Shown here: positions 32,434 to 44,300 of the stretch, in pieces
Layout: every line of letters begins with the position of its first letter
Position numbering within the stretch: position 1 is the stretch's first letter
Assembly (NCBI GenBank): GCA_025506515.1
Contig: CM046442.1
Location: forward strand, 111,274,991-111,338,990
Length of the DNA stretch: 64,000 bases
Reading direction: 5' to 3'
Origin: Flaveria trinervia
Lineage: Eukaryota; Streptophyta; Magnoliopsida; Asterales; Asteraceae
Notes under the pieces: generated by a model
The model's database searches: none
What the model was told of the DNA's origin: nothing
The model's input: only the letters and a program-made list of their open reading frames with translations
Position numbers and translations under genes: made by a program

Positions 32434-32918
32434 TGTTGGGGTTCAACAATACAATAAACTGAAGCTTACCAAATCATAATTACAGCCAACTAAGATCTCA
32501 TTGTACAAGTTCAGAGACCAAGTTGATTACAACAAAAACAACAATACAAGACAATTCAACATGACAAAGTCAAGATCAAGACAATTAGAAAAGCCAAAAT
32601 TAGGTCATGTTGTAATAATAATTTAAATAGACCCACTAGTCCATTTTTGCAAGTGTGGCTTTTTGTGTGTGTTCCTCATGGTGTAAATCACCATCCAAGG
32701 AGAAATCCTCTCCTTTAGTTGGGTTTGCTTTCACCAGCCATCTATGATTCTCATTGTAACTTGTTTATCAACATCAATGAAATCATAACGTTATTATTAT
32801 TATCCATCTCTTTGTTCTTTGATTTACACACGTACACCCATCTTAATTTTGATTTCTAGATCTAAACGAGATGAATCTTAAGATCCAAGCTTAATAAATC
32901 TGAAGTATTGATTTAGCA
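32434..32918 (+). repeat. copia LTR at left end of E (485 bp)
   Basis: It begins TGTTGGGGTTCAAC within the C integrase VCWGDI motif and ends TTTAGCA three bases before the primer-binding site. The preceding ACACA would be the left half of a duplication whose partner is lost. Its assignment rests on the TG...CA ends, the primer-binding site and the clean break in the C reading frame. Confidence 0.75.
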
Positions 32919-32921
32919 AAA

Positions 32922-32933
32922 TGGTATCAGAGC
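32922..32933 (+). other. primer-binding site in E
   Basis: TGGTATCAGAGC, three bases after the LTR, matches initiator Met tRNA. Two imperfect copies of a segment of about 110-120 bp (ACGATTTGAAGAA ... CAAAATTCGATGCAATTGAAC) follow at 33090-33300. Confidence 0.8.
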
Positions 32934-33403
32934 TATTGGATCTAGTTTTTAGATCTGATTTCATCATTAATGATGTCAAGAACAATGAAGAAAAGAAGAA
33001 AAATAAAAAACAAAGTCCCTGTTCATCAAAAACCCATTTGTTCAAACCCAAAATTAGAAGAAAAACCAACAAATCTGTTCAACTATGGTACGATTTGAAG
33101 AATCGTGAACATGTTCATGATTATTTCTTCAAAATTCGATGCAATTGAACAAGACTAACATCAAAAAAGAAGAAAACACATTTGTTCATCTCAAAATCAA
33201 GAAGAAAAATCATCAAGATCTATTCCAATATAGTACGATTTGAAGAAATATAATCATTCACTGGATTATTCCTTCAAAATTCGATGCAATTGAACACGAT
33301 TATCATTAAAAACAAAGAAAAGATGAAGAAATGGAAGCTACTGCTGATTTCCCGACCTGCACTGTAGTGTGAAATCGTTTTTGTTCACGTCTGAAAACAA
33401 ATA

Positions 33404-33852
33404 CGAATGAAAAAAAACAAATGCGGATGAAGCTTCATCAAATGCGGATGTGTTATAAACAAAAGCGGATGTGTTATCCACAAATGTGGATATGTTATAC
33501 ACAAATGCGGATGTGTTATACACAAATGCGGATGTGTTATACACAAGTGCGGATGACTTGGCAACAAATGCGGATGACTTGCCACAAATGCGGATGACTT
33601 GTCACCAAATGGAGATGACTTGTCACAAATGCGGATGACTTGGCAACAAATGTGGATGCCTTATCACCAAATGCGATTGACTTGTAAACAAATGCGGGTA
33701 CTTTAGGCACAAATGCGAATGCTTTGAAATCAAATGCGGATGCATTGAAATAAAATGCGGATTCCTTGCAAACAAATGTGGATGTTTTGCAAACAAATGC
33801 GGATGAGTTAGCAAAGAAATGCGGATGAGTTGCAAGAAATGCTTATGAACAG
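33404..33852. repeat. AAATGCGGATG minisatellite (about 20 units) in E
   Basis: Units of 20-24 bp read CAAATGCGGATG plus a variable tail (TGTTATACA, then ACTTGTCAC, then GAATTCCTTG-like). Minus-strand frames through it encode a periodic His-Pro-His-Leu peptide, which I take as a by-product of the repeat. It replaces the position where gag would be expected. Confidence 0.85.
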
Positions 33853-33949
33853 ATGATGAACAAGACTTCAAAAAGAAAACAAAAACATGAATATGGATGA
33901 TAATGAACTGAATGTCTAACTATCTTCATAATTCCCCAACAGTAGAAAA

Positions 33950-35633
33950 TAAAGGCGCCTCTTACCATAATGAACTGAATGTCTCCAATCTTGATGTAAC
34001 CATTGCTGGTGACTTCATTCCAACCACCAAAATACACAAGAATCATCTAGTTGAAACCGTTATTGGTGAACTTAATGAAAGGGTGACAAGAAGCAAGTCT
34101 AGTATTGCAAACATCTGTTTGTTCTCATGCTTTCTGTGTCAAACAGTACACAAGAAAATCAAAGAGGCTCTTCAAGGTAATAGCTGGATTGAAGCAATAC
34201 AGGAAGAATTGCTCCGATTCAAGAAGCAAGAAGTATGGCAACTGGTAGATCTTCCCGAAGGAAAATACCATATCGGTACTAGATGGCTGTATAGGAACAA
34301 GATTAGTGGCACAGGGATACACTCAATAAGAAGGAACCGATTATGACGAATTGTTTGCACCTATTGCCAGATTAGAAGCAATCAGAATCTTTCTAGCATA
34401 TTCTACGTCCATGAAATTTACTGTTTATCAAATGGATGTGAAATGTGCTTTCTTATACGAAAAGATTGCTGAAGAAGTCTATGTGAGTCAACCACCTGGC
34501 TTTAAAGATCCAGATTACCTCATAGAGTTTACAAGCTTGACAAAGCTCTGTATGGTCTTCACCAAGCTCCAAGGAAGTGGTATGAGACTCTATCATCTTT
34601 TCGTCTTGAAAATGGATATGAAAGAGGAAAGATTGATCAGACTCTCTTCAAAAGGAGAAGAGGAAAAGACATGCTGCGTGTCTAGATTTATGTAGATGAC
34701 ATTATATTTGGCTCAACAAACAAGCAACTCTGCAAAGATTTTGAAGACCTAATGCATTCAAAATTCCAAATGAGTGCAATGGGATAACTCACTTTCTTCT
34801 TAGGAGTGAAAGTCCAACAGAATGCAGATGGAATTTTCATCAACCAATCCAAATATGTGGAAACAATGCTCAAGAAGTTTCATTTTGTTGATTTTCAGTC
34901 TATTAGAACACCTGTTGATACGAAAGTGAGGATTGGTCTTGATCCAGAAGGCAAATGTGTTGATCAGACTCACTATCGATCCATGATAGGCTCACTTATG
35001 TATCTAACTACTAGCAGACCTGATATTATGTTTGGTGTTTGTGTATGTGCCAGGTTTCAAGCTGATCCAAAGGAATCACATATGAATGCAGTCAAGATGA
35101 TATTCAGATATCTGAAGGGCAAACTAGCTCTTGAGTTATGGTATCCAAAGGACGAAGACTTCAATCTCTATGCCTTCAGAGATAGTGATTATGGAGGTTG
35201 CAATTTCAACAGAAAGTCCACATCTGAAGGTTGTCAATTTCTTGGTCCCAAACTGGTCTCTTGGCAATGCAAGAAGCAAACAAACATATCTGTATCAACG
35301 ACAGAAGTTGAGTATATTGCAGCATCAGCTTGTTGCTCTCAAGTTCTCTGGATTCAAAACTAGATGCTTGATTATAGTTTTAACTTCTTTCACACACCAA
35401 TTCACATTGACAACACAACAGCTGTTTTCATAACAAATAATCCATTTCAGCACTCAAAAATAAAACACATTGAAATTAGATATCACTTTTTGAGAGACTA
35501 TGCTAAAAAAGAGTTGATCAAATTGATTCAAGTACCCACTAAAAATCAATTGGCTGATTTATTTACTAAGGAATTTGAACCTAGTAGGTTTGAATTCGTA
35601 GTTAAACCAATTGGCATGATTAACCTTGAGTAA
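33950..35633 (+). pseudogene. pol: copia RT-RNase H of element E
   Basis: The linker and RT start read IKEALQGNSWIEAIQEELLR and VWQLVDLPEGKYHIGTRWLY. A deletion of about 50 bp near 34310 removes the KARLVAQG region, and frames then shift at several points. FAPIARLEAIRIFLAY, TVYQMDVKCAFLYE, ALYGLHQAPRKWYE (out of frame), IYVDDIIFGS (about 34691-34720), FFLGVKVQQNADGIFINQSK, YRSMIGSLMYLTTSRPDIM and the RNase H tail to FVVKPIGMINLE are all recognisable. At least three stops interrupt it: near 34695, 34784 and 35361. It is the SIRE type of RT, related to but distinct from that of element II. Confidence 0.8.
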
Positions 35634-36589
35634 AACCAATTAAAACAACAAAAAACATCTCAAAAATTATTATAGAATCTCAAAAAGAAGTCAAGGTTGA
35701 TGAAAAAAATTATTATGGGAAATGATATAATTACAGTCGTTATATCATTCACTATGCTTAATTTCAAAAATTTCAAGACTGTCATGACTTACCAGATATG
35801 TTGGTAGGCTCAACTTGAAAGAGAAGATACATGCAGTGATGAATTAAAATCATATTCAATAATGAAACACTCATCTCAAAGTACAGGTATGTACTGGCTT
35901 ATCTGAATGCATGTGCATGTAGTAATCTAAACACACCAGGTAATGATACTTTATGAATCTCTTTCACCTACATGAGGCTTCATCTTTGTTTTGCTAAGCA
36001 AAGACCTAATGAAACAAGCACATAGTGCAGATGTACTGATCCAAAAGATTCCCAATGAGGAACACATCCAAATTGGATGAATCTACAAAAGCAATACATT
36101 GCAAGTGAATGAACAAAAGAATCCTATCATGGATCACCTTCCAAAGTTAGTGAAAAGAATCCCAATGTGGATCATCATGAAAATGATCAAAGTAAAAGAA
36201 TCCCAATGCGAATCATTGAAAATGAGTTCTTATAACTTAAGTAACCTGGTAAGGAAAGTTGTGAAAAAGTTCTATCATGCATTGTATAAGGATGGTTGAC
36301 CATTCCATGCTTGTGTGTGTGAGGTACATATTGAATAATTAAATCAACCAAAAACATGATAAATATCACTTGCATCAAAATATCAACCTGTTATGAGTTT
36401 AAGATGACAAACATACCTTCAATCATCAAGTTCATAAACATGTCCATTTTATTATAAAGGATGCACATGTGTAATGGAAGATTGATATGATCCTAACAAA
36501 CGATACACTTCTCTTCATTATTAATAATCAAAATTATATTCAAAAAGTTGTTAAATCTTTAAAGTATCTATCCATATGTGGATATAAAC

Positions 36590-36605
36590 TTTAGGGGGAG
36601 TTTTT
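36590..36605 (+). other. polypurine-tract-like site between pol and 3' ORF (E)
   Basis: TTTAGGGGGAGTTTTT lies about 960 bp after the pol stop and well before the 3' ORF. It parallels the internal site in element II at 20401-20420. Confidence 0.4.
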
Positions 36606-37194
36606 TAAAATTTTTGATTAAGTCTGTACAGATTTTTACTATCTTAAATTACTTTCTTAAAAATCAATAACAAAACAAAAAGGAAATGCATGTGTTGATG
36701 CAAAAGTTATACCATAGTATCTCAGCCTATGTAGATTCTTAGAAGCATGAAAAGTACAAGATCAGTCAAACAATAACAAACTTGTATCACTTTAGACATA
36801 CAGGTCAATCCAAGCAAGAAATGACAACTCCAACAATAGTCAACAACTTCATAAGACACAAATTCAATCTAAGACAACCTTTATAACATGAAAAAAATCA
36901 AAAGAAGAAAACATTAAGTTTTGATTAAGTTCAAAATTTAATGCGGGTAAGTGTGTTGGTAAATGCGGGTGAAGGTTACCCATGCATGTAACCAATGCAG
37001 GTAACTGTTTATGTCACACATAAACCAATATGGATAAAGTTTTACTCTGCCACATTTGAGTCAAACATGAAAAGTTGATTTAAAAATCTACGCGGACAAA
37101 GATTTGTTCTACCGCATTTGTTTTACATTTCACAATACTTTTTATGTAAAGTTAAAATGAATAAACAAGTGCTCAATCTCTTCTATCACAAAGG

Positions 37195-37790
37195 ATGATG
37201 ATCATGTAAATGTGGAAAATTAACCCTGCCGTATTTGCAACAGTAAACAAATGCGGAAACCATTTTGATCACACGCATTTGCTACAGTACACAAATGCTG
37301 GCAAACTTTGTTCATCAGCATTTACTACAGTGAAGAAATGCAGGATGTAAACAACCTAAGTATCTCTATTTCGCATTTGCTACAGTACTCAAATGCTAAC
37401 AAACTTTGTTCTTCCGCATTTGTGAGGGTAAACAAATGCAGACAGTCAAAGTACTTAAAATTTTCACTTCCGCATTTACAACAGTAAGCAAATGCGGACA
37501 GTCAAAGTACTTAAAAGTTTCACTTCCGCATTTACAACAGTAAAGAAATGCGGATAGTCAAAGTAATTAAAATTTTCACTTCCACATTTACAATAGTAAA
37601 CAAATACGGATAGTCAAAGTACTTAAAATTTTCACTTCCTCATTTACAATAGTAACAAATGCGGATAGTCAAAGCACTTCAAATTTTCACTTCCGTATTT
37701 ACAACAATAAACAAATGCGGATAGCCAAAATACTTCAAATTTCCACTTCCGCATTTGCTACAGTGATTTAAAAATCTGGTCGCGTTTGCT
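37195..37790. repeat. tandem hairpin array, 56-bp period (E)
   Basis: From 37467 six units start at 37467, 37523, 37579, 37635, 37690 and 37746, a period of 55-56 bp. Each holds CCGCATTT, about 13 bases, then AAATGCGG, so each can fold into an 8-bp stem, with a few units mutated. Looser, irregular copies extend left to about 37195. Non-coding. Confidence 0.85.
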
Positions 37791-38466
37791 CCGGTATTTG
37801 TAAAAACTTGTAAAAGCCATTAATTGACTATTTAAAGGAAATTCAAAGGGTCATATAATACTTTTCAAATTTGAGAGATTCCATAGTGAGACGAGCAAAA
37901 AACCACTGTACATCCTCATTGATCATCATCATCATCAACAACCAGAGATTTTAGTGTCTTCTCCTCAATCTGTTCTTATCTTCGATTCTAAGCGACCATA
38001 ATATTGAAAGAAAGGTGAAATTTCCAAAATATTTCATGACCTAACTTTCGGACTTTTGAACTAAGATTGAACTTAGAACTCTAAGTTAATGAAAAACATC
38101 CAAAATCAGATTTATTTAAAGAAAACTTATACATTTTCGACATCAATGAACAAGCAAACTAAGAGAAATTCTACTCATCATGAAAAACTTCATAGTTGTG
38201 TTCATCATAAGAGCAGAGCCTGATGAAAACTGAAAATGTGGAACAAATTCATGAAATAAAATCTAATAAATGGTTGATAATATTAATAATGCATTTACTT
38301 AAACATGAAAAACAAAGAAACTGTTTCATCACAAAATCACCATTTGACATGACAACAATGAAATAGTACCATCCAACATTCATCTTTGACCATTAAGAAT
38401 CAAACTAATGAATGGTGCATATACTTTCTCATCATATCTAACTCATATGTCTCAAATGCAGATTAA

Positions 38467-39583
38467 ATGGCCAATCTGAGCAAGCTCCATAATGTCAGCG
38501 GTTATTTGGACCCTCATATACCTGAAGCTGAAGGACTGAGAGACATGATCAGATTCATATCTACTACCAGAATAACTCATCCTATTACAGTCAGACCCAT
38601 TATCTATGAAAGATATATCAGATCATTCTAGAATACTGTAGAAGTGACTGATGTGGAGGATGAAAGTACTATAGTAGGAAGGATTACTCATGATCTCTCT
38701 TTGAGTATCAAAATAAACTATGAGATAGTGTTTGTAGTTTGGTGATGATGCTGATGCTCCAATTGAGTTAGAAGATGAAGAAATCACTACTTTCTTTGTA
38801 GAGATTCGTTATGAAGGTGGCTATAAGGGAAAGCAAATTGTAAAGGGGTTGGTAGATTTGCAATAGAGGTTTCTAATTCATCTTTTTCAACATTGCTTAT
38901 CTAAGAGGAAAATAGGTTGGAATGATATCCTTGTGATCACTTCCTCTGCCATATATGCCTTCTGCACAAATAGACCATTCAATATGTCTGCTTATGTGTT
39001 TAATGGTCTAACCTCTAACATACAAGAAGGAAGAAGGCATATGTTCTTAATGTACCCAAGATTTCTTTAATGTCTGATTAATGAAGCATTTCCTGATCTG
39101 GTACTTGAAGGACCAACTTTGGATATTCCTCATTATGATGCCAAGTCCTATAAGTACATCAAGAAAAGACATCCAAGGAATTTTTATAGTGGAGCACACT
39201 CTCCCCTACTACCTTGGATGATTCAGCAGATTGAAGAAAGGAGGCTCCTGTTGATGAGCCCATTCAAGAAGAAGCTCAACCTATTGTTTGAGCATGCTGA
39301 GGAAAGAGTTGAAGGATCCAGGCCAGTGTCAACCCAGGAGGAGTTAGGGGGTGATCTTCACACTTATCCTCATGATGATGATATTGCATCTCCCTTTATA
39401 CCATCACCATTACCATCTCCCCATAAAACACCAACCACTTCAATTCATAAATCACCTATCCCATCACCAATAGCTCAACCAATCACATCTCCATCTCACC
39501 ACTCTCCTAAATCACCACCCCAAACATTCCCTACTAGTGCTCATCCAACTAAGTTTGGAGATTCCACTGGCTCATCTAAATAA
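38467..39583 (+). pseudogene. 3' ORF of element E, conserved N-terminal domain and Pro-rich linker
   Basis: The ATG at 38467 opens MANLSKLHNVSGYLDPHI and runs through ITHPITVRPIIYERYIRSF before a TAG. Downstream, across frame changes, ILVITSSAIYAFCTNRPFNM and FLMYPRF (about 38930-39066) are clear. The frame 39119-39583 continues as a Pro/Ser/His-rich linker (PSPLPSPHKTPTTSIHKSP). The MYPRF signature and placement after pol match the 3' ORF of element II. Function is unknown. Confidence 0.6.
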
Positions 39584-39864
39584 TCCAAATCATCTTCGGA
39601 TGAGGAGGATCAACCTATTCAAGTGTCTGTGAAGACTTTTGTGGCTGCTCCTTCAGAGAGCTATGGAAGAACAAGAAGATAAGTGGTCAACTTAACTAAT
39701 GCTCTTCAACAAGCAAGGGATGAGATAAGTGGTCACTTGGACACTTTATCCATTCAAATAATAGCGATGGAAGAATAAGAAGAACTAATTGAAGAGCAAG
39801 ACGAGATTATCATTAACTTGCAGAAACAAAATGAACTTCTGAAAAGAGAGTAGCTGAACTTGAG

Positions 39865-41517
39865 ATGCTTGTTGGAATCAAGAGGGAAGCTGAATCAGAA
39901 GTCAAGCAAGTAGATGAGCAAGAAACTGAACCTGAAAGCATTTTAGAGGAGAGTAGTGATGACTTTCCTCCTGACAAAAGAATGAGATTCTCAAAACAAG
40001 CAGCAAAACCAAGCAAGGCAAAACAAGATGAATCTGGATTGGAAATAGTGGAATATTCAGGGGAATCAACGAGTATGCATGCAGAAGAGGCCGAATTCAA
40101 AGATATGATCAATGCCTTGGACAGTTTTACATATGAAGAATTCATTATTGATGATGAATTCTGAGATTTCATAGGTGACCAGAGGACTAGTACTAGACCC
40201 ATAGTGGTCATTCCTCAATCTCCCATCCCTTTGGAAAAGGAGTTAAGTATGTAAATAGTTCCTGTTGTGTCTTTGACTGATGAACAAAAAGAAATAATCA
40301 GAAAGTTATGGGAAGAAGAAAGAGAAAAGGAAGAGAAAGCTGCTGCCGCTTATAATCAAGAACAAACAGAGGCTAAAAAATTGCCTGAGGAAGTTGAAAA
40401 GCCTAAATCCTCATCTGGTCCTTCAATACAAACTTACACCAGAAAGAGAAAGTATCTGTCTGAGAAAGCTAAGGGAAAGAGACCTATAAAAGAAGAAGAA
40501 CTAGTAAAGAAAACCAAACCTGATAATCCCAGAAGTCTTGCTACAATAGTAGAATTCTTGGAAGAGCATGAGAAAGCTGAGGCTTAATTGAAGAAACAAG
40601 CTGTCTTTATTGACCTTGAAGAAGGAGAGATTGAAGGAGGATATGTGGCTGATGAGCCTGTAACGGCTGATAGTCCTATAGAAGAAGAGAAATCTGTGCA
40701 TGAAATGGTTGAAAAGGCACAAACAGATAACATCATGGTAAAAGCTATGTTCTTGATCAACCATGGTTATGATGTTGATGAACCGTTTAGTATGACATAT
40801 GAGGGAATGAAAGCAGGAGAGCAGAAGGTAACCAAACTGCTAGACCCAACCTTTGAGACTGAGTATGAGAGAATTGTTTCTCAAAAGGCTCCTATGCCCA
40901 CACTGTCAGCCATGAGGAAATCAACATCAATTCTTCAACCCCTATATCTGGATCCTTATAGCATGTCTGATAAGGAAATGAAGGATTATCTTTCAAGTCA
41001 AGGTTGCACAAGAAGAAAACTAGGGAATATGAAAACAAATTCACTCAGAGCTGCTACTCTCAAGCTGATTAATGAAAAGAAAGATAGGCTGAAGAAGTTA
41101 GTAGAAGAAATCATCAACAAAAAGCCAAGGTCTAGAGTGTCAGCATAAGACATGCAGCTAACCTATCAAGATCAAGACTTTCTGGCACCTGTGCTTCATA
41201 AATACCCTGAGTGGTCTACTGAACCCTCCCAATTGAAACTTCAAGAAGGGTTAACCATTATAGAAATGATTAGAGGTGTATCTACTCCAAAAGGCAAAAT
41301 AGATCAAAAAATCATTGCGTGGAAGTATGACACTACTTGGAACATGTTCATGGTTAAAATGATCTTCGGGCTGGTCCAATTCTTTACAGAGTACTCTGCT
41401 CTTGTAAATACCCTGGAGATCCATGACTTAATAGAACTAGTTCAATTAGAACTGATCAATCACTCAGTTATGTTCAGGGGTTATGAATTTGAAAACATAC
41501 TCAAAATGTTCAAATGA
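39865..41517 (+). pseudogene. 3' ORF of element E, acidic/charged middle and start of C-terminal domain
   Basis: One reading frame spans 39865-41517 and is interrupted by stops near 40162, 40250, 40585 and 41146. It is Glu/Lys-rich and probably helical (EEREKEEKAAAAYNQEQTEA), has a basic patch (RKRKYLSEKAKGKRP), then FIDLEEGEIEGGYV, and later WKYDTTWNMFMVKMIFG. The LEEGEI motif also occurs in element II (near 15600, minus strand). The frame keeps its phase through the stops, which supports a formerly continuous gene. Confidence 0.6.
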
Positions 41518-41665
41518 ACTGATAACTTCAAATCATTAAAATCCATATGCATGAGGAATGATAGGTCTTTCATTAATACCCTTGAGAAGAAGCAGACAAA
41601 ACAAGCTGAGGAAGTTGCTTTCCCTGAGCTAAAAGTAAAACCAACAGAGACTTTGAAGAGAAAAA

Positions 41666-42253
41666 ATGGTGTATGGTAGCCATTCCTCCATACCTATCTC
41701 AAATGTGTATTCTGATGAGAAAACTTATGAGCTGGTCATTGAAAGAAAATGGGGACGAATGGAAGGTGCTGAAATAAGACTATTCAGTGGATATGAGGTA
41801 AGACTGCTTGATGAATCCTACATCCACTACATATATACCAGACATTTCAGAGAAATTGGCAACAAACTAGGAGAACAAAACATGCACTTCATCCTCAAGT
41901 GCATCAATTACTGAACATGGCATATGATCGTATCATTGCCAAGAGAGATAAAAGAAAGAAGAAAAAGACCATTTTGCAGCTTGGGAATATTTTTAAGTTG
42001 GAAGTTGATATGGATGGAAGCTTATTTTCATAGAGATGGGCTGTCTACAGTTTCTATTTGGGAACCTGTTTCCCTCAAGAAATTGCCACTAAAAGCCATA
42101 TACAATATGAGTAAAATGAAGATCCATGTCCTGAGCAGGGAAAGGATGTCACAAGCAACAAACTTTTTCAACATGATAAAGGCTATTTTGGATCCAACTC
42201 AAGCAGCACCTTTTATGCCTCCACAAGACCCAGCAAAATCCTCACACCCTTAA
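41666..42253 (+). pseudogene. 3' ORF of element E, C-terminal remnant
   Basis: Two frames (41666-41914 and 41924-42253) continue the same decayed gene: YELVIERKWGRMEGAEIRLF and then IWEPVSLKKLPLKAIYNMSK and MIKAILDPTQAAPFMPPQDP. The final stop is near 42253, about 40 bp before a polypurine-like CTTAGGAGGAGTA (42291-42303). Confidence 0.5.
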
Positions 42254-42305
42254 TCACCACCTAAACATTGAAGAACATAGGTTGTATGATCCTTAGGAGG
42301 AGTAT

Positions 42306-42880
42306 TGTCTGATCCTGAAAGGATCATAATTCAATTAGTGAGTTGATGGATGTTTTGCTGAGGTTCCCACAAGTCCAAGAATTAATGCGGATGAAGATCC
42401 GGCTGATAAAAGAACCAAGTATGGCTAACCGCATTTGTCAATGCAGAAGTCAAAAAACAAATGCTCACAAGTGTTTGTTCTTCTGCATTAACAAAAGCAG
42501 ATAGCTTAGAAGAGATGCGGACAAGATTTTGTTCATCCGCATTTGTCAATACGGATGACCAGGCAAATGCGCAGAAGTATTTGTTCATCTGCATTAACCA
42601 ATGCAGATGAGCAACATACTATGCGGAAGATCAAGTAGAGAAATGCTAATCAATTCAACTCATCCGCATTTGCCAATGCGGATGAACAAGAAGAAATATG
42701 AATGAAGACTTAGACCAGTTCTGATGTAATAGGTCAAGGGTAGTTTAGTCATTTTGTAAAAGGCAACTTGTCTGCCTATAGATAGAATATACAACCTCGT
42801 ACATGAGGTGACAGTCAATAGACAATTAGAATATATTTTGTCATTTACTCTTTAGGTGTAGTATTACTATTTTATGATCA
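42306..42880 (+). repeat. LTR-like segment at right end of E
   Basis: It starts TGTCTGATCCTGAAAGG after a purine-rich tract. It contains AATGCGGATG units, including the perfect hairpin TCATCCGCATT/AATGCGGATGA with a 4-base loop at 42660-42685. A TATA-like CTATAGATAGAATATA lies near 42777-42792. It ends without a CA terminus where gypsy gag begins. It does not match the LTR at 32434. Confidence 0.5.
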
Positions 42881-42884
42881 AACT

Positions 42885-43680
42885 CTAGAAGATCAGGTAT
42901 GCCACGTGTTCGCTACAGGGTAAGGCACTAACTTGGTGGACAACCAGGTTCAAGCTAGGGGAAGAGAATCAGCAATGCAAATGTCCTGGGATGAGTTTAA
43001 AGCACTGATCACTAAAGAATACTGCCTGAGATGTAGAAACTGGTGCATGAATTCTGGAATCATGCTATGGTGGGGGCTGGGCACGCAGCGTACACTGACC
43101 GTTTTCATGAGTTGGCAAGATTGTTACCACATCTGGTCACTCCAGAATCAAAGAGGATCAAGAGGTATATTTGGGGACTTGGGCCTCAAATCCGAGCGAT
43201 GGTAACAGCAGTTGCTCCTCCTACGATCCAAAACGCAATTATGAAGGCCGGCGCTCTAATAGATGAGATGGTGAGAACAGGGGTCTTGGGAAGAGGAGCA
43301 GAGAAAAGAAAGATGTTGGGGAAACGAGCCGGTCGAGTGCCGGGAAATTTGACAAAAGGACCAAGACAACCAAAACTTTGTGGGCGTGACACAGGGCAAA
43401 AGAGAGTACGTTAGGCGGCACCCCAAATGTGACAGGTGCAACTTCCATCATCCCCAAGGAATGCCGTGCCGGGTGTGCGTGAACTGTAGACGCTCGGGGC
43501 ATATAGCAAAAGACTTCAGAGTGGCGCCGAATCTGGTGGCACCGGTCAACGCGGTTAACCCCGTCGGGAATGCCAGGGTCTGTTATGAGTGTGGAGGCCC
43601 TAATCACTATAGAAACATGTGCCCCAGACTGAACCGGTGTCGGGCCGACAAGGGAACAGCCAGCAGTAGGTGATGGCCAT
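42885..43680 (+). pseudogene. gag: gag remnant of element D
   Basis: It starts inside the capsid domain (DQV...YATCSLQGKALTWW near 42892-42942). It then runs across several frames, with ARLLPHLVTPESKRIKRYIW at 43106-43165 and VTAVAPPTIQNAIMKAGALI at about 43200-43260. Zinc knuckles follow near 43430-43620: CDRCNFHHPQGMPCRVC, a CRSGHIAKDF form lacking its last Cys, and CYECGGPNHYRNMC. The nucleocapsid is thus damaged at one metal ligand. Confidence 0.75.
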
Positions 43681-43789
43681 AGCTGGAAATCAAGGCCCGG
43701 CGAATCAAGGAAATACAGCTCGGGGACAAGCATTTGTCATTGGAGCCAACGATGCCCATCAGGACCTGAATGTTGTCACAGGTACGCAC

Positions 43790-44300
43790 TTACTCAATCA
43801 TCATTAAGCATCTATATTATTTGATACTGGAGCAGACAATAGCTTTATATCTTCTGAGTTTGTGCAATTGCTCGATTTGAGTCCTAGTAGGCTAGAAAGT
43901 AGCTACTCCATAGAAATGGCCAATGGTAGGGTTGTACAGGCCGATGCAATTATTAGAAAGTGCTCGATAATATTGGAGGACCATGCCTTCGATATATACT
44001 TGATACCCTTTGAGTTAGGGAGTTTCAACGTGATTGTGGGAATGGATTGGTTGTCGAAACACGGAGCTGAGATTGTCTATCGGGACAAGGTAGTGTGAAT
44101 CCCCTTGCTAAACGGGGTGGTGCTCAGAATTCAAGGAGAACAACTCGGAAGAAACCTAAAGCTTATCTCCTGCATGAAAGCACGCTGAAGTTTACGAAAG
44201 CAATGCTACGCGTTTCTGGCTCACGTAGTAGAAAGGAAGGAAGAGGGGAGGAAATTAGTAGATATACTAGTAGTAGGGGACTACCCAGATGTATTTTCTG
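43790..44300 (+). pseudogene. pol: protease remnant of element D
   Basis: ILFDTGADNSFIS (about 43817-43855) is the aspartic protease active site. FELGSFNVIVGMDWLSKHGA (44008-44067) is the second conserved segment. A TGA at 44096 and frame changes follow, before the RT start region. Confidence 0.75.

Larger units (their letters stand above)
32434..42880 (+). mobile_element. Ty1/copia material E (Sirevirus-like), inserted in element C integrase
   Basis: It starts with a 485-bp LTR and Met-tRNA primer-binding site. Gag, protease and integrase are absent. RT-RNase H (33950-35633), a repeat-filled spacer and a decayed 3' ORF (38467-42253) follow, then a different LTR-like segment (42306 to about 42880). 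The left LTR and the right LTR-like segment do not match, so this is either two nested or recombined copia elements or one element whose true 3' LTR was deleted. The right limit is set by gypsy gag of element D. Confidence 0.65.

Noticed and set aside
33338..33871. Minus-strand ORFs encoding a periodic His-Pro-His-Leu peptide
   Set aside because: The periodicity is that of the DNA minisatellite; two different frames read nearly the same peptide and there is no start context or homologue-like region.
37467..37790. Regular repeats resembling a CRISPR array
   Set aside because: The whole 56-bp unit is repeated, so there are no unique spacers; the context is a plant copia element and no cas genes exist.
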